From Sulfuricurvum sp. (GTDB taxonomy: Bacteria; Campylobacterota; Campylobacteria; Campylobacterales; Sulfurimonadaceae): DNA of 64,000 nucleotides. Location of the stretch: positions 62,001 to 126,000 of the forward strand of contig JAQULP010000002.1 in the NCBI GenBank assembly GCA_028718525.1, read 5' to 3'. Both the position numbers and the translations under genes were made by a program. How positions within the stretch are numbered: position 1 is the stretch's first letter; the number at the start of each line of letters is the position of its first letter. The notes beneath the pieces are model-generated. The model did no database searches. It saw nothing but the letters and a program-made list of their open reading frames with translations, and was not told where the DNA came from. Below are positions 20,981-30,550 of the stretch, piece after piece.

Positions 20981-22228
20981 ATCCAAAAATTTAATTGCTT
21001 TGGGATGGACAAAGCAGAGTTTTTCCCATCCGCGATTCGGTTTTATTAGTGTCACGCGATGGGCTGACACGGAGCGCGAGAGTGCGACGTAAAACTGTGA
21101 GGGGGCAAAAATCTCATTGGTCTCGATCACGTAATCGGCCAAACTCATCCCCTGTGATTTATGGATTGTGATGGCAAAGGCGAGTGTGATCGGAAACTGA
21201 CTGAGAGTAATCAACTTTTCTTCGCTTGCTGTGTTCCCTTTTTCCACCCACCGTGTTTTGGTGGTATCGACCCGCTCTACTTTGACACTTACGCCGTCTG
21301 ATTTTTTCACCCAGATAACCTCCTCTTCGATCGAGGTGATTCGTCCCCGCTCACCGTTATAATAGTTCCAGGCATTACGGGTAAAGAGGATCGGAGCACC
21401 CACTTTGAGTGCCAATACGGGTTCAATCCGGCTCTCAACCATAAACCGCTCGACATCGCGCTCCTGCATCTTTTTATCGTGGAGCGTCACATAGGTGGAG
21501 AGTTCGACGATCTCACCGTGCAGGTGTTCCAATTGGGAGCGGTTATGGTTCTGGGCACTGATATTTTTTCCAAACAGCAGGGTCACGGTACTCATATCGG
21601 GGTTTAGAGGTTTGATTAATCCATTCAGTGCCTGGGTCGCCGCTTCGTCAATACGGGCATGCCGCACCTGCTCCAGAAGAGTCAAGAACTCCGCTTCATG
21701 GGTACGGTATGACCCTTCCAAATGGAGCGTCTCAAATCCGAAACGCTCCCAGCTCGGAGACTCAAACGCAAAATAGATCGGCTCATTGCCCCGCGTTACC
21801 GGGGGGAGCTGTAAAAAGTCCCCTACCACGATAAGCCGTCCGCCAAATTCCGCCTGCAGTAATCGCAATCGGATCATGTCCAGCAGCGGTGCCCCCACCA
21901 TCGAAATCTCATCGATGACGATGATCTGCATGGAACGGATCAGTTTGATGATCTTCTTGGGCGGTTCGAGTTTCCCGTTGCGCTCCAACTCTTCTTGGGA
22001 ATTGGCGATCCCTAAATCAAAAAAACTGTGAAGGGTCTGCCCCCCGATCAGTGTCGCGGCCATCCCCGTGGAAGCGAGGCGGGCCACCGATTTTCCCTTC
22101 TGCACCGCATCCTCTATCAGCGCACGGGTAAGGGTTGTTTTCCCCGACCCCGCACCGCCGGTAATGAAAAGATTGGAAGTTTCCAAAAGTGTTAACGCCG
22201 TTTCAACCATTGTCGTCCTTGAGTTCAA
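20966..22228 (-). CDS. PIF1-like/RecD-like superfamily 1 ATP-dependent helicase
   Basis: Walker A 'GGAGSGKTTL', 'VIDEISMVGAPLLDM', C-terminal 'ITIHKSQGMSLADYVIE'. Confidence 0.9.
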   Translation of the reverse strand: MNSRTTMVETALTLLETSNLFITGGAGSGKTTLTRALIEDAVQKGKSVARLASTGMAATLIGGQTLHSFFDLGIANSQEELERNGKLEPPKKIIKLIRSMQIIVIDEISMVGAPLLDMIRLRLLQAEFGGRLIVVGDFLQLPPVTRGNEPIYFAFESPSWERFGFETLHLEGSYRTHEAEFLTLLEQVRHARIDEAATQALNGLIKPLNPDMSTVTLLFGKNISAQNHNRSQLEHLHGEIVELSTYVTLHDKKMQERDVERFMVESRIEPVLALKVGAPILFTRNAWNYYNGERGRITSIEEEVIWVKKSDGVSVKVERVDTTKTRWVEKGNTASEEKLITLSQFPITLAFAITIHKSQGMSLADYVIETNEIFAPSQFYVALSRSVSAHRVTLIKPNRGWEKLCFVHPKAIKFLDTLSE

Positions 22229-23279
22229 TCACCCTTCCAAACGGTACATCCGCACGTAGCGGTGCTATCCATACCACCTCGTACGGCGGCTCATACAGGG
22301 GAAATTTACCGTCCAGATCGGTAAAATACAACAGAATTTTCGGACGGTGCATCCACGACGCGATACCTTCAAACACCGGATTAAAATCGGTCCCCCCTCC
22401 GCCGTTTAGTACGTACTCCAGGTTCTCCCCGTTTTCAAATCGTGTGTGGCTGCGGATCCGGTCGTCACAGATTATCAAATCGATACTGTACGCTCCAAAC
22501 GTCTCCATAATCGACTCCACCTCGACGATAAAACGGGAGAGCAGTACCTCATCCACCGATCCCGAGCTGTCAATCGCGATGGCGAGTTCCAAATGGCGCG
22601 ACGATGATCCCGGCAGATATATCCCCTCATAGAGAAGTTTTTTGGACGGCGGGATTAGGGTATAGTCACTGATATAGTGTCCTCCGATACAATCGCGCAA
22701 TTCGCTTCTCCAATCGATCCGACTTTTCGCCTGTAAACCGAACTGCCGTAAAAATGCCTCTGTGAGGGGATCGTCTTTTTCCATCGCTTCTCGGGTACGG
22801 CGTTCACGCTGGGCTCGGGAGAGTTTCTCATCGGCACTTTCTCCGTCTCTGCGATCATCCGCATCCCGATCGTTTTGTTCCTGATCCAAAAACTCAAGGG
22901 AGAGCTCCGTATAGATCTCTTCGGCACTGAGATTGCCGAAACGTTTATCATACGTGATTTTCGGGGGAGGGGTAAAGCCGTTGTCGATCAGAAGGGTGTT
23001 GATGGCATAATCACACGCCATGGCCCACAGCCACGGACTCCGGTTTCCTCTGCGAAGGGAATGGGAGAGTGCTTCATGCAGTGCACCGTTGCACAGGACA
23101 AACAGCCGCTCCTCACTGCTGAGGGGTTCGATATAGGCTTCGCGGTACTCAATCGTGTTTTCACGTGTCGTGAAACTTTCGATATGGTCATTGAGTACCA
23201 TCTCCATCCCTGAAGCGATCGTCCCGAAAAACGGGTATTCGAGGAGGAGTTTGGCTTTAAGGGGAGAAAAATCGATCAT
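22203..23279 (-). CDS. VWA-domain protein with DUF2201-like N-terminal (degenerate metallopeptidase-like) domain
   Basis: C-terminal MIDAS 'AIDSSGSVD' and 'GGGGTDFNPVF'; N-terminal 'LHEALSHSLRRGNRSPWLWAMACDYAINTLL'. Confidence 0.8.
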   Translation of the reverse strand: MIDFSPLKAKLLLEYPFFGTIASGMEMVLNDHIESFTTRENTIEYREAYIEPLSSEERLFVLCNGALHEALSHSLRRGNRSPWLWAMACDYAINTLLIDNGFTPPPKITYDKRFGNLSAEEIYTELSLEFLDQEQNDRDADDRRDGESADEKLSRAQRERRTREAMEKDDPLTEAFLRQFGLQAKSRIDWRSELRDCIGGHYISDYTLIPPSKKLLYEGIYLPGSSSRHLELAIAIDSSGSVDEVLLSRFIVEVESIMETFGAYSIDLIICDDRIRSHTRFENGENLEYVLNGGGGTDFNPVFEGIASWMHRPKILLYFTDLDGKFPLYEPPYEVVWIAPLRADVPFGRVIELKDDNG

Positions 23280-24277
23280 AACAGATAGGCGTAGGCCTCA
23301 ACCCATTCGCCGAAGGCATCGAGATGTTCCATTGAAACTCCTTGACGCTGAAGGTCCTGAACGATCATCACCGCAAACTCGTTTTTGAGGTTCAGGGTGT
23401 AACGGATAACATGGGAGACGGCTTCGTCGGAGGGGTTTAGAAGGATACGCGATACCAATGCCGAAGAGAGGGCATAGAGGGTGGAGAGATCCTCGCTCGT
23501 TTTCACCGCTTCGCCTCTCAAAATCGCATCCACATCGGGAAGCTTATCCATAACCTGTACAAACCCTAAAAAATCGACGGCAGCCTCTTCTCCCACCGCA
23601 CCGGCGAACGCTTCGAGCCACAGCGTTTTGGATAACGCACTGTTGATTATCGTATGGACCGCTTCCCAGCTGCGCGGGGTTGCAAAGCTTCGCTCATTTT
23701 TCAGCGGATCAAACCCGAACAGCGCACTGTTTTTAAAGCCGATATAGGCGACAACCCTCTCATCAATCCCTCGGCGAAGCGCCCAGTCGCGCCAGTCGAC
23801 GGCGTTAACTTCCATTTCGATATGGACAAAACGGTTTGCCAGCGGAGAGGGGAGACGATAGACAACCCCGCGGTCCCCTTCGCGGTTACCTGCCGCAACG
23901 ATCGCCCACCCATCAGGGAGGGTATATTCCCCCACCTTGCGATCCAAAATCAGTTGATACGCCGATGCTTGTACTGCAGGGGCGGCGGAGTTGAGTTCAT
24001 CGAGAAAAAGAATCCCTCTCCCCTCCCGCGGCAAAAATGACGGAGGAGCCCATACGGCGGTATGTGAATCCCTCTCGTAAAACGGTATCCCTTTGAGATC
24101 GGTCGGATCCATCAGCGACAGACGCAGATCGATACATTCGATACCGTTTTCACGGGCGATTTGTTTAATAATAGAGGATTTACCGATCCCCGGAGCCCCC
24201 CACAGGAAGGTCGGTATTTTCGAATCGATCAGAGAGCGCATCGTCTCTATCGTATCTTTGGTGCGCATCAGTTCCAT
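23276..24277 (-). CDS. MoxR-family AAA+ ATPase
   Basis: Walker A 'GAPGIGKSSI', Walker B 'GILFLDELNSA', sensor 'VAAGNREGDRG'. Confidence 0.88.
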   Translation of the reverse strand: MELMRTKDTIETMRSLIDSKIPTFLWGAPGIGKSSIIKQIARENGIECIDLRLSLMDPTDLKGIPFYERDSHTAVWAPPSFLPREGRGILFLDELNSAAPAVQASAYQLILDRKVGEYTLPDGWAIVAAGNREGDRGVVYRLPSPLANRFVHIEMEVNAVDWRDWALRRGIDERVVAYIGFKNSALFGFDPLKNERSFATPRSWEAVHTIINSALSKTLWLEAFAGAVGEEAAVDFLGFVQVMDKLPDVDAILRGEAVKTSEDLSTLYALSSALVSRILLNPSDEAVSHVIRYTLNLKNEFAVMIVQDLQRQGVSMEHLDAFGEWVEAYAYLL

Positions 24278-25509
24278 CCTATGTTGTGAGTTTGTATATG
24301 TTTCCCAAAAGCCGGATTGGTTTTAACGCTCCGTTCAAATCGCTGATCGAGTGAGAGTTGGAATAATAGATCGATCGGGGTTGAGGGGTTAGCGGCTAGC
24401 GCCCCTAAAACGGAGGGATCATTGCTTTGGGACAACGCGTTTAACATCGTATCCGGCAAAGAGGGATTTGCTGCCAATGCCGCCGAAAAACGGCCTGATG
24501 CGTAAAGGTCGGTGCATCGCGATGTACTCAAGGCACCGTTGGATGCCAGTGCTTTTAATACCTCATCGTTTTCGCTTCGGATCAACCGCTCCTGCATCGA
24601 TTCGCTCAGGCTCGGATTGGATGCCAATTGCCTTGGATAAAGGGTAAAAAAGTGTTCGAACAGCGCTTCATCCAAAAGAGTGTGGGCGGCTATCACATCA
24701 CCGAAGGATTCGGATAATAACGCTACGCCTTGGCGAGAGAGGGATTCGTTGTGTGCCAAAATCGGGTGAACTTTTTCGATATTCAGTAATTCGGTTTCAA
24801 GGGAGAGGGGAACCCGATGCGCCAAGAGCTCGGAACGCTCCGCAAGCAGCAGCCGAAGGAGTGATACGGGGGTATCCGGATGCAGCGCAATTGCATCCAG
24901 GACTCCGTTATAGGAACGATCAGAGGGGGTTTTGATCTCGCGGGCGATGGGGGCTAGCTGGGAAATCGCCTCAATCAATGGGGTATTTCCGTAACGTTCG
25001 ATCAAATGAGCCAACCCGCTCATCGCATACTGTACGTTGTGATTTCGATCCAAATCGTGGTAAAAACGTCCGATAATTGAGGCGGTGACATCGCGATTGG
25101 TATCATTGTCAAACAACCCTTCATTCTGCCAGTCATAGAGGTGAAGAAGCTTGAAAAAAAGTTCATCCGTGATATAGGGGTTCTGCAAAAAATCGACGAG
25201 TCGTTCCTGGTTCCGGGAGAGTTTGAGGCTCATGAGTAGCCGATTGGGTTCGATGCTTTGACACAACCACTCTTCAAATTGGGATAATTCGATAATGGGT
25301 GCTTCCCCTGTCTCGTAAAGACGCGCCGATTCTTCCTGCTCATACGGATTCATCATCCGCCCTTCGATAATCAGGGAGACTTCTTGATCATAACTCTTAG
25401 CGCGTTTGATTTTATGCACTTTCAAAAGGGTGTCAAACTCTTCCGTATTCAAGGCACGCGTTTTCCCTAACAGCAAGATCGATTTTCCGGTTAGCTCAGT
25501 ATAGTTCAT
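24268..25509 (-). CDS. leucine-rich repeat variant (LRV)-like helical repeat protein
   Basis: C-terminal ~24-aa degenerate repeats: 'LASNPSLSESMQERLIRSENDEVLKALASNGALS', 'LAANPSLPDTMLNALSQSNDPSVLGALAANPSTPIDLL'. Confidence 0.65.
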   Translation of the reverse strand: MNYTELTGKSILLLGKTRALNTEEFDTLLKVHKIKRAKSYDQEVSLIIEGRMMNPYEQEESARLYETGEAPIIELSQFEEWLCQSIEPNRLLMSLKLSRNQERLVDFLQNPYITDELFFKLLHLYDWQNEGLFDNDTNRDVTASIIGRFYHDLDRNHNVQYAMSGLAHLIERYGNTPLIEAISQLAPIAREIKTPSDRSYNGVLDAIALHPDTPVSLLRLLLAERSELLAHRVPLSLETELLNIEKVHPILAHNESLSRQGVALLSESFGDVIAAHTLLDEALFEHFFTLYPRQLASNPSLSESMQERLIRSENDEVLKALASNGALSTSRCTDLYASGRFSAALAANPSLPDTMLNALSQSNDPSVLGALAANPSTPIDLLFQLSLDQRFERSVKTNPAFGKHIQTHNIGWN

Positions 25510-25588
25510 GCGCGCATTATAATCGCACCACCCTAAAAAATTTACATGCAGGGTATAATGTCAGCCAATACTTAAAGGATTTTTTACT

Positions 25589-25849
25589 ATGGACGAACTC
25601 TACGCAGGGATAGCCGCATATGATGCCGGAGATTTTACGAAAGCTTACGAAATGTTATACCCTTTAGGGGCGTATAAACGGGATCCTGAGGCTCAGTTTT
25701 ATTTGGGCATGATCTATTTCTACGGCGAAGGGGTTGAAAAAGACATTGATAAAGCGATGGAGTGGTGGAAAAAAGCGATGCGAAGCGGTCATGTGGATGC
25801 AGCCTATCGCCTGAGCGAAATCGCAACGTCAACAAAAACGACGTTTTAG
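25589..25849 (+). CDS. Sel1-repeat/TPR-like small protein
   Basis: 'AQFYLGMIYFYGEGVEKDIDKAMEWWKKAMRSGHVDAAYRLSEIA'. Confidence 0.85.
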   Translation: MDELYAGIAAYDAGDFTKAYEMLYPLGAYKRDPEAQFYLGMIYFYGEGVEKDIDKAMEWWKKAMRSGHVDAAYRLSEIATSTKTTF

Positions 25850-25900
25850 TACCCACTATGCTATAATCCATATACTTAATGATTTAAGAGGAGAATACAG

Positions 25901-26341
25901 ATGGTCAATCTATTTAATGAGCATCGTAAAATGTTTCAAGAAGAGCTTGTCGAAAAAATTGCTGTTTTTGATTATCGCTATTCTCGATACCACATCAATT
26001 ACTCGGTAGCTATAGGGTATGTATCGGAAGCGGCAGACCTCTCCAATGTGGCCAATTATTTACGAAAAAGCGACGGTTTTATTAAACTTAACGAACATTT
26101 GTACGCCATCTTTTTAGATTCAACCGATGATGAAAAAGGGATTAAAACGTCTAATAATATTTTGAGTGCAATACAAGCTCAGTTTTTTTCGAACCATCTG
26201 TATATGGCGGTTGTTACGGCCAGTAACTATACCGATTCGTTTCAAATGGTTCATGACCTTTTTGATCTGGTCGAATACGCGATTACCCATAATATGAATA
26301 ATATCGTTGTCGACTCTTCCCTCCCCGTCAATCACAATTGA
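25901..26341 (+). CDS. hypothetical protein, possible degenerate GGDEF-like fold
   Basis: Good RBS (AGAGGAG); pattern 'LRKSDGFIKLNEHLYAIFL...AITHNMNNIVV' resembles a GGDEF domain without the signature. Confidence 0.45.
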   Translation: MVNLFNEHRKMFQEELVEKIAVFDYRYSRYHINYSVAIGYVSEAADLSNVANYLRKSDGFIKLNEHLYAIFLDSTDDEKGIKTSNNILSAIQAQFFSNHLYMAVVTASNYTDSFQMVHDLFDLVEYAITHNMNNIVVDSSLPVNHN

Positions 26342-26348
26342 GAGGGGT

Positions 26349-27089
26349 TTATTCTAAGACTTTCTGGATCGAATAGCGCATATCTTCATCCAAATTCTCC
26401 ATGTTTCCGAGCATCCAGGAGAGATACCCTTTATCGGTTTGGGCAATTTCGCTCAGTGTTTTCCCTTTATACTTTCCAAATTTCATCGGTCGGTTGAAAA
26501 ATACCGGGGTTTGGGTTAATTCCACCATTTTATCGATGGGATTGACGCCGCTAAAACGCTCTTGCAACCGTTTTCGTAATTCGCTCAAAAAGAGTTTGAG
26601 TACCAAAACATCGCCGATAGCATCATGGGCTTTTACTTCAACTCCCAAAGCTTCCGCTTCCGCCTGTTCACTTTTATAGAGCCCAAGCCGATATCGGAAG
26701 TATTGTAACCGGTGCGATTCTTCCTCATCAAAAAGGTGTTTTGCGCATCTGAGTGTATCGATGAGTCGCATTTGCGATGTAAAATTCTCTTTAGCCAACA
26801 TCCCTAAATCAAAGGGCGCATTGTGGATAATCAGGACATTTTCGGGAGAATTCAATCGGCACAGGGCTTGAAAGGCTGCCGTCTGTGTACACGGCGGTTT
26901 CCCTTCGATCATCTCCGGGGTGATGCCGTGAACCTCCATGGCGCCATAGGCGATAGGAACTTCGCTGCTGCACATATCGTTGTGTACCTCGACACTTTTT
27001 CCGTCTAAAACCATGTATCCCAATTGGATGATGCGGTCACTTTCTCCCGCTCCGGTCGTTTCGGTATCGAGTAAGACGTATTTAGCCAT
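26349..27089 (-). CDS. DnaQ-like 3'-5' exonuclease
   Basis: 'YVLLDTETTGAGESDRIIQLGYM', 'LIIHNAPFDLGML', 'HDAIGDVLVL'. Confidence 0.88.
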   Translation of the reverse strand: MAKYVLLDTETTGAGESDRIIQLGYMVLDGKSVEVHNDMCSSEVPIAYGAMEVHGITPEMIEGKPPCTQTAAFQALCRLNSPENVLIIHNAPFDLGMLAKENFTSQMRLIDTLRCAKHLFDEEESHRLQYFRYRLGLYKSEQAEAEALGVEVKAHDAIGDVLVLKLFLSELRKRLQERFSGVNPIDKMVELTQTPVFFNRPMKFGKYKGKTLSEIAQTDKGYLSWMLGNMENLDEDMRYSIQKVLE

Positions 27090-27442
27090 TAATACTGATC
27101 GTCTTCTGAATCAATATCAAATTCATCGTAATCGTCTTCGTCTTCATCTTCGTCTTCGTCGTAATACAGATCATCTTCATCTTCCTCATCACCTTCACGC
27201 ATGGAGGTGAGCTCGGTATAAAGCTGTTCCGCCTCTTCTTCGTCAATATCGCCGCTATTGAGCTCTTTTAGAAGATCTTTATACTCATCCCGAAGCGCCT
27301 GCATGTCTTCGAGTTGTGCCCGTTCTTCCGTCGTTGCGTCTTTTTGCGATGCAATCGATTCAAAAATATCGTCAATATGTTCCTCTACATCGGGGATTAA
27401 TTCGTTTTGAATCAAATGTTTAAGTTGTGTAATATAGGCCAT
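27089..27442 (-). CDS. small protein with highly acidic C-terminal tail
   Basis: Overlaps the exonuclease gene start by 1 nt; tail 'EGDEEDEDDLYYDEDEDEDEDDYDEFDIDSEDD'. Confidence 0.65.
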   Translation of the reverse strand: MAYITQLKHLIQNELIPDVEEHIDDIFESIASQKDATTEERAQLEDMQALRDEYKDLLKELNSGDIDEEEAEQLYTELTSMREGDEEDEDDLYYDEDEDEDEDDYDEFDIDSEDDQY

Positions 27443-27445
27443 TTT

Positions 27446-30280
27446 TCATCCTTCAGGTTTAGATATCTTATTATACTTCAAAAACTCGACAAATTTTTCC
27501 TCACTGAGCGGTCGGGCATACAGATATCCTTGCCCTTGCTGACACCCGTATGCTTTTAAATAGTCCCCCTGTGCGTTTTCCTCAATCCCTTCCGCAATGG
27601 TTTTCAACCCTAACGCATCCGCCATGGCGATAATCGCTTTGACAATGGCGCTGTCTTGTTCATCACTCGGAATTCCGCGCACAAATGATTGATCGATTTT
27701 AAGTTTATCGATCGGAAAGGTTTTCAGATAGCTCAAACTCGAATACCCCGTCCCGAAATCATCGATGGCCACTTCAATCCCCAAATTTTTAAGGGCAATG
27801 AGTTTTTCGCCCAACGCTTTGGGATCACTCATCAAGACGCTTTCGGTGATCTCTAACTCGACAAACTCAGGGCTTAACGTACTTTCGGAAATAATACGGT
27901 GGAGGGTTTTGACTGCATCCGGACGTTCAAACTGTTTTCCGGATACATTGACGGATATCCTTCCGTGGAATAAACCTTCCTCGATGAGATGCTTCGTTGT
28001 TATACAGGCTTGCGCCAGCACCTGCTCTCCGATAGGGATAATCAGGTGGTTGGATTCCGCCAGAGGGATAAACATGTCAGGTCGGACGATTCCGAGAGAG
28101 GGGTGCTGCCACCGTACCAGAGCCTCGGCCCCAACCACCGCTCCGCTTTGCAGATCGATTTGCGGCTGATAATAGACGACAAACTCCTTCTCCTCGACGG
28201 CTCTACGGAGTTCCCGTTCCATCAAAACCCGTTCAAATAGCTGAACACTCATCTCTTGAGCAAAATAGCAGTAGTTGCTTCGTCCTGCTTCTTTTGCACG
28301 CCGAAGGGCGATGTCGGCATTTTTGACTAACAACTGTGCATCTTCTCCGTCATCGGGATAGAGGGCAATCCCGACACTGGCCGTTAGCTGAAAATCATTT
28401 TCTTCGGTGTGGATGGTCTCCTCAAAGACATGGACGATCTCTTTTAAAATCCGGTCGCATTCGTGCAGGTCTTGAATCGATTCCAGTACGACAATAAACT
28501 CGTCCCCTCCGATCCGTCCGATGGTATCTTCGTGACGGATAATCCGCTCCATTTTGGAAGCGACTTCCATAATGACCGCATCACCGGTTACGTATCCGAA
28601 GGATTCGTTGATATCTTTGAAATTGTCAATGTCGATATACAAGACGGCCAATTTGGTCCGTTCCCTTTCTGAACGTTCAATCGAGTGGTTTAGCCGTGCA
28701 TTAAGCAGTAATCGGTTGGGAAGATTCGTCAACAAATCATAATGGGTTATCCGTTCAAGTTCCCTTTCCGATTCTTGAAGTCGGGTAATATCTTCCCCGG
28801 AAGAAAATGATCCTATGACGATACCTTCGTTATCCCGGATTAAGGCATTACGCCAGGCGATAGTCCGGATCTCTTTGTTTTTGGTACGCACCTTGTTTTC
28901 ATAATACTCCACCATCGGGTATTTTCCGGCGATGACATTCAAAAAAAGTTGTTTGGATTCGGCGGCTTGATGGGGAGATACAAAGGTATCAAACCAGTTT
29001 TTGCCGATGGCTTCTTCTTTCGTGATGCCGAGGATTTCGCACCCTTTCGGATTGATAAGAACGATATTGCCCTCAACATCCAAGGCAAGACACATGATAG
29101 CAGCGACTTCAAGATACAGGCGGCTCTTCTCTTGTTCCAGTTCAATAGTACGTTCGTAAGATTTGCGGAGTTCCTCCCCAAGATGAACCAAGGTGGTAAC
29201 ATCATTGAGAAAAAGTTTTAAAATGCTCTGATTATTGACTTCCGCCTCGAATAACGTTGCTTCATAGACGTTCTCATGAACCGTAATTTTTTCCCGTTCT
29301 ACTCCGCCGCTTGTACGCAATGTCATCATCATCGAATTCCAAAGTTCCAGAGGAAACATTTTGGAGACCGGATCGTCTATCTTGACTTGAAACGTCATCA
29401 TCGCTTCGGCATTAAGCCATTTGATGATTTGGCTCTCACCCAGATCGATAATTTCACAATACGCGATTCCCAAAAGATTGTACGTAGCTTTGGCATCGCG
29501 TATTTTCCCTTCCAATCGAACTTCCAACGCTGTCGTATAGTTTAAAACCAAATCTTTTTCAGTGAGGACATACAGTTCATCATTTCCTCCGGTGACCATG
29601 AGATGATGAATGTTTTTTTCGTACATCAAATCGATTGCGTTATGGATTTTCTCATCCATGTTTATGGAGGTAATCGGCGTGTGCATGTACAAAGCGATGA
29701 GATCGGTATTCGGGATTTTGCGATTTGCCAACTCTAAAAAATCTTTTTCGGTGACAATACCGATCGGCTTTTGTTGTTCGCAAACGATTAATACGTCCCG
29801 GTTCTTTTCTTGCAGCAACGTAATCGCATTGTATACCGTTTCCGTATGCTCTATCAGTATCGCACGATTGCGTTTATTGAGACATTGAAATATTTCATGG
29901 GTTGTTTGGACCTGTAGTTCATAATATTTTAAGATGTCTCTTTGGGTCAGGGTACCGAGATAGTGTTCATTCTCATCCAATAATACAACGCGACGTATCT
30001 CGTAATCGATCATCATCTCTACGGCCATATCGAGAGGACGGTCTTCATGCAGAGAAATAATCGGATACATTGCAAATTCGATTACACGGCGATTCCCGTC
30101 TACTCCGGTCCGATAAAGGGCGATAATATTTTTGAGTGTCAAAATACCGACGGCTTTATGATGTTCGACTAATATAACGTGACTGCCATTTTCGTGATCC
30201 ATCTGTCGAATGGCTTCGTCCAGTGTCGCATCTACAGATATGCGGTCATTTTTGTAGGAGACAAGATCACTTAGCAACAT
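27446..30280 (-). CDS. CBS(x4)-PAS-GGDEF-EAL c-di-GMP signalling protein
   Basis: Four CBS-like units, PAS, 'RIGGDEFIVVLES', 'GAEALVRWQHP', 'AIDDFGTGYSSLSYL'. Confidence 0.92.
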   Translation of the reverse strand: MLLSDLVSYKNDRISVDATLDEAIRQMDHENGSHVILVEHHKAVGILTLKNIIALYRTGVDGNRRVIEFAMYPIISLHEDRPLDMAVEMMIDYEIRRVVLLDENEHYLGTLTQRDILKYYELQVQTTHEIFQCLNKRNRAILIEHTETVYNAITLLQEKNRDVLIVCEQQKPIGIVTEKDFLELANRKIPNTDLIALYMHTPITSINMDEKIHNAIDLMYEKNIHHLMVTGGNDELYVLTEKDLVLNYTTALEVRLEGKIRDAKATYNLLGIAYCEIIDLGESQIIKWLNAEAMMTFQVKIDDPVSKMFPLELWNSMMMTLRTSGGVEREKITVHENVYEATLFEAEVNNQSILKLFLNDVTTLVHLGEELRKSYERTIELEQEKSRLYLEVAAIMCLALDVEGNIVLINPKGCEILGITKEEAIGKNWFDTFVSPHQAAESKQLFLNVIAGKYPMVEYYENKVRTKNKEIRTIAWRNALIRDNEGIVIGSFSSGEDITRLQESERELERITHYDLLTNLPNRLLLNARLNHSIERSERERTKLAVLYIDIDNFKDINESFGYVTGDAVIMEVASKMERIIRHEDTIGRIGGDEFIVVLESIQDLHECDRILKEIVHVFEETIHTEENDFQLTASVGIALYPDDGEDAQLLVKNADIALRRAKEAGRSNYCYFAQEMSVQLFERVLMERELRRAVEEKEFVVYYQPQIDLQSGAVVGAEALVRWQHPSLGIVRPDMFIPLAESNHLIIPIGEQVLAQACITTKHLIEEGLFHGRISVNVSGKQFERPDAVKTLHRIISESTLSPEFVELEITESVLMSDPKALGEKLIALKNLGIEVAIDDFGTGYSSLSYLKTFPIDKLKIDQSFVRGIPSDEQDSAIVKAIIAMADALGLKTIAEGIEENAQGDYLKAYGCQQGQGYLYARPLSEEKFVEFLKYNKISKPEG

Positions 30281-30427
30281 ACCGTTATCCTCAACTAAAG
30301 TGAATGATTATATCCCAGAAAAATAATGATGAAACTAACAACGCAGAGAAATAGTGTAAGAACGTGAAAAAACGTTTTAATTTTAAAAGAGATTGACGGT
30401 GAAATTTATATGGAAGGGTGTATAACG

Positions 30428-30472
30428 AAAAAAACCTCTTCAAACTTCCTGAAACAGGATTTTTGAAGAGGT
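30428..30472 (-). terminator. Rho-independent terminator downstream of tRNA-Phe
   Basis: ACCTCTTCAAA...TTTGAAGAGGT inverted repeat with inner TCCTG/CAGGA stem; T-run on the minus strand (A-run 30428-30434). Confidence 0.85.
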
Positions 30473-30474
30473 CG

Positions 30475-30550
30475 TGGTGGCTAATCTCGGAATCGAACCA
30501 AGGACACAATGATTTTCAGTCATTTGCTCTACCGACTGAGCTAATTAGCC
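30475..30550 (-). tRNA. tRNA-Phe (anticodon GAA), CCA encoded
   Basis: Minus strand GGCTAAT...AATGA-CTGAAAA-TCATT...GGTTCGATTCC...ATTAGCC-ACCA, 76 nt. Confidence 0.95.

Noticed and set aside
24268-25509. Repeat-rich gene considered as a CRISPR or tandem DNA repeat
   Set aside because: Repeats are at the protein level (degenerate LRV-like units); DNA units are not identical and there are no spacers
30291-30509. 72-aa minus-strand ORF near tRNA-Phe
   Set aside because: Overlaps the tRNA-Phe 3' half and its terminator; not coding
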